A DNA stretch of 58,382 bases from DUPQ01 sp964563155. GTDB taxonomy: Bacteria > Bacillota > Clostridia > DUPQ01. A program made the position numbers and the translations under genes. Shown piece after piece: positions 57,212-58,382 of this stretch (positions are counted from its first letter, which is position 1; the number at the start of each line of letters is the position of its first letter). The notes under the pieces are model-generated. The model had not been told where the DNA came from and made no database searches. It worked only from the letters and a program-made list of their open reading frames with translations. The stretch is taken from contig CAZLVL010000017.1 of NCBI GenBank assembly GCA_964563155.1, forward strand, positions 1 through 58,382, written 5' to 3'.

Positions 57212-58285
57212 ATGAAAAGAAAAATATCTAAAAAGAAAATAGAGATAGAAAGTAAAATCAATGAAGAGGACCTTCAGTGGTTTGATGTAAGACGCGACCC
57301 TTTTTCCCTCTATGGCTTATACAAGCCAAAAGAAGAAAAAGTTTTTAGAAGGATGCCAGAAGAAATAGCTTCGGCTACCAGTCCGCAAGTCTATCTATTA
57401 CACACCAATACAGCAGGAGCAAGAGTAAGATTTGTTACCAACTCTTCCTACATTGCTATTAGTATGACCAAGCCTAAAAATGGCACAAAAATGCCTCATA
57501 TGCCTCTTTTAGCTATTACTGGTTTTGATTTATATAAAGAGGTTGATGAGATATCTACTTACGAAAAATCCTTTATGCCTCCTTTGGATATTGAAGATAG
57601 ATATGAATCCATAGCCTATTTAGAAAAAGATAATAATCCTAAAAGTTATACAATAAATTTCCCTCTATATGATAATGTAAATGCATTATACATTGGTCTT
57701 CAAAAAGATGCTCTTTTAGAAAAACATAGAGACTATAAAATAGAAAAGCCCTTAGTCTTTTATGGCTCTTCCATAACTCAAGGGGGTTGTGCCAGCAGAC
57801 CAGGAAACACCTATCCCGCCTTTATATCCAGATGGTTAGATTGTAACTATATTAACCTAGGTTTTTCTGGTGGAGCAAAGGCTGAAAAGGCCCTTGTAGA
57901 CTATATGTCAAAACTAGATATGTCACTTTTTGTTTCAGATTATGACCACAATGCACCTAGTTTAGAACACCTTAAAAACACTCACTTTGCCATGTATGAA
58001 AAGATAAGACAAGCTCAAGAAAACCTACCCTATATTATGATATCTAGACCTAACTTAAAAAAGACAGAAGAAAGTGATATAAAAAGAAGGGAAATCATAT
58101 ACACTTCCTATCAAAAAGCTCTTGAAAGAGGGGATAAAAATGTCTACTTCATAGATGGAGAGAAGCTTTTTGAAGGTATAGATAGAGATGCTTGCACAAT
58201 AGATGGAGCCCATCCTAATGATATTGGTTTTATCCGAATGGCTCAGGTAATATCTAAGAAGATAAAAGTAGTTTTAGACCTTTAA
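57212..58285 (+). CDS. SGNH/GDSL hydrolase family protein
   Basis: 357 residues. Residues 1-165 form a beta-sandwich SGNH N-terminal domain (LQWFDVRRDPFSLYGLYKP, GARVRFVTNSSYIAI). The catalytic domain begins at about 175: block I FYGSSITQGG with the nucleophile Ser187, block II Gly in NLGFSGGAK, block III Asn in YDHNAPS and the DxxH pair D331-G-A-H334 in DGAHPND. These enzymes are esterases or deacetylases of carbohydrates and lipids. With no signal peptide it is probably cytosolic and may deacetylate imported sugars; the GH78 gene about 5.5 kb upstream is a possible partner. No Shine-Dalgarno sequence precedes the ATG. Confidence 0.88.
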   Translation: MKRKISKKKIEIESKINEEDLQWFDVRRDPFSLYGLYKPKEEKVFRRMPEEIASATSPQVYLLHTNTAGARVRFVTNSSYIAISMTKPKNGTKMPHMPLLAITGFDLYKEVDEISTYEKSFMPPLDIEDRYESIAYLEKDNNPKSYTINFPLYDNVNALYIGLQKDALLEKHRDYKIEKPLVFYGSSITQGGCASRPGNTYPAFISRWLDCNYINLGFSGGAKAEKALVDYMSKLDMSLFVSDYDHNAPSLEHLKNTHFAMYEKIRQAQENLPYIMISRPNLKKTEESDIKRREIIYTSYQKALERGDKNVYFIDGEKLFEGIDRDACTIDGAHPNDIGFIRMAQVISKKIKVVLDL

Positions 58286-58288
58286 TAG

Positions 58289-58318
58289 TTGACATTTAAT
58301 TGTGTAAAATAGTATAGT
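58289..58318 (+). promoter_or_regulatory. Promoter of the tRNA-Ala gene
   Basis: TTGACA (58289-58294), 18-bp spacer, TATAGT (58313-58318), with transcription expected a few bases before the mature tRNA start. Confidence 0.75.
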
Positions 58319-58328
58319 AAGACAAGTC

Positions 58329-58382
<54 letters not shown>

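Overview
The window is a low-GC chromosomal segment of an anaerobic Gram-positive bacterium, most likely class Clostridia. The evidence is the AT-rich codon use, AGGAGG-type ribosome binding sites, the def-fmt-rsmB-rlmN-prpC-prkC-rsgA-rpe translation and signalling cluster, the rpoBC-L7Ae-rpsL-rpsG-fusA-tuf cluster, a FeoAB ferrous iron system, RqcH, RibU and an oxygen-sensitive type of flavoenzyme. The genus cannot be fixed from the sequence alone. 43 protein genes and the first 54 nt of one tRNA gene are annotated; nearly all genes lie on the plus strand.

Region 1 (1-5150) is accessory. Two surface-type proteins, a 5'-truncated protein with four 82-residue cysteine-rich repeats and a lipoprotein with BspA-like leucine-rich repeats, lie between two directly repeated 54-bp copies of what looks like an IS right end. 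A decayed transposase C-terminus precedes the second copy.

Region 2 (5.2-15 kb) holds a membrane protein, a thioredoxin-reductase-like flavoprotein lacking NADPH-binding motifs, metG, an iron operon (feoA-feoB-small Cys-rich winged helix protein) behind a strong promoter with an iron-box-like inverted repeat, a sugar isomerase on the minus strand, ribU and an orphan sugar-ABC ATPase.

Region 3 (15-25.4 kb) is the conserved cluster def-fmt-rsmB, then a two-domain Fe-S flavoenzyme, then rlmN-prpC-prkC-rsgA-rpe. It covers N-formylation and deformylation, rRNA methylation, the Ser/Thr kinase-phosphatase pair that senses cell wall state, and 30S maturation.

Region 4 (25.4-36.7 kb) has a U32-family protein divergent from rqcH, an aminotransferase-aldo/keto reductase-CPBP protease operon, a HAD phosphatase divergent from an aconitase-family hydratase, a lipoprotein and a small acidic protein.

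Region 5 (36.9-49 kb) is rpoB-rpoC-L7Ae-like-rpsL-rpsG-fusA-tuf, with separate promoters before rpoB and tuf. Region 6 (49-58.4 kb) has a GH78 alpha-L-rhamnosidase, tig-clpP-clpX-uppP-tsaD, an SGNH hydrolase and tRNA-Ala(GGC), which runs off the window end.

The most unexpected signal is a leader element seen twice, before rsgA and on the other strand before the sugar isomerase. In each, a strong Shine-Dalgarno sequence is followed by a four-codon mini-ORF inside an 8-bp hairpin. The hairpin has one compensatory base-pair change, a shared loop sequence and a shared AAGAA tail. It may be an undescribed cis-regulatory RNA or a dispersed repeat. Nothing else in the window clearly forms a new system; no CRISPR array, prophage or intact transposon is visible.
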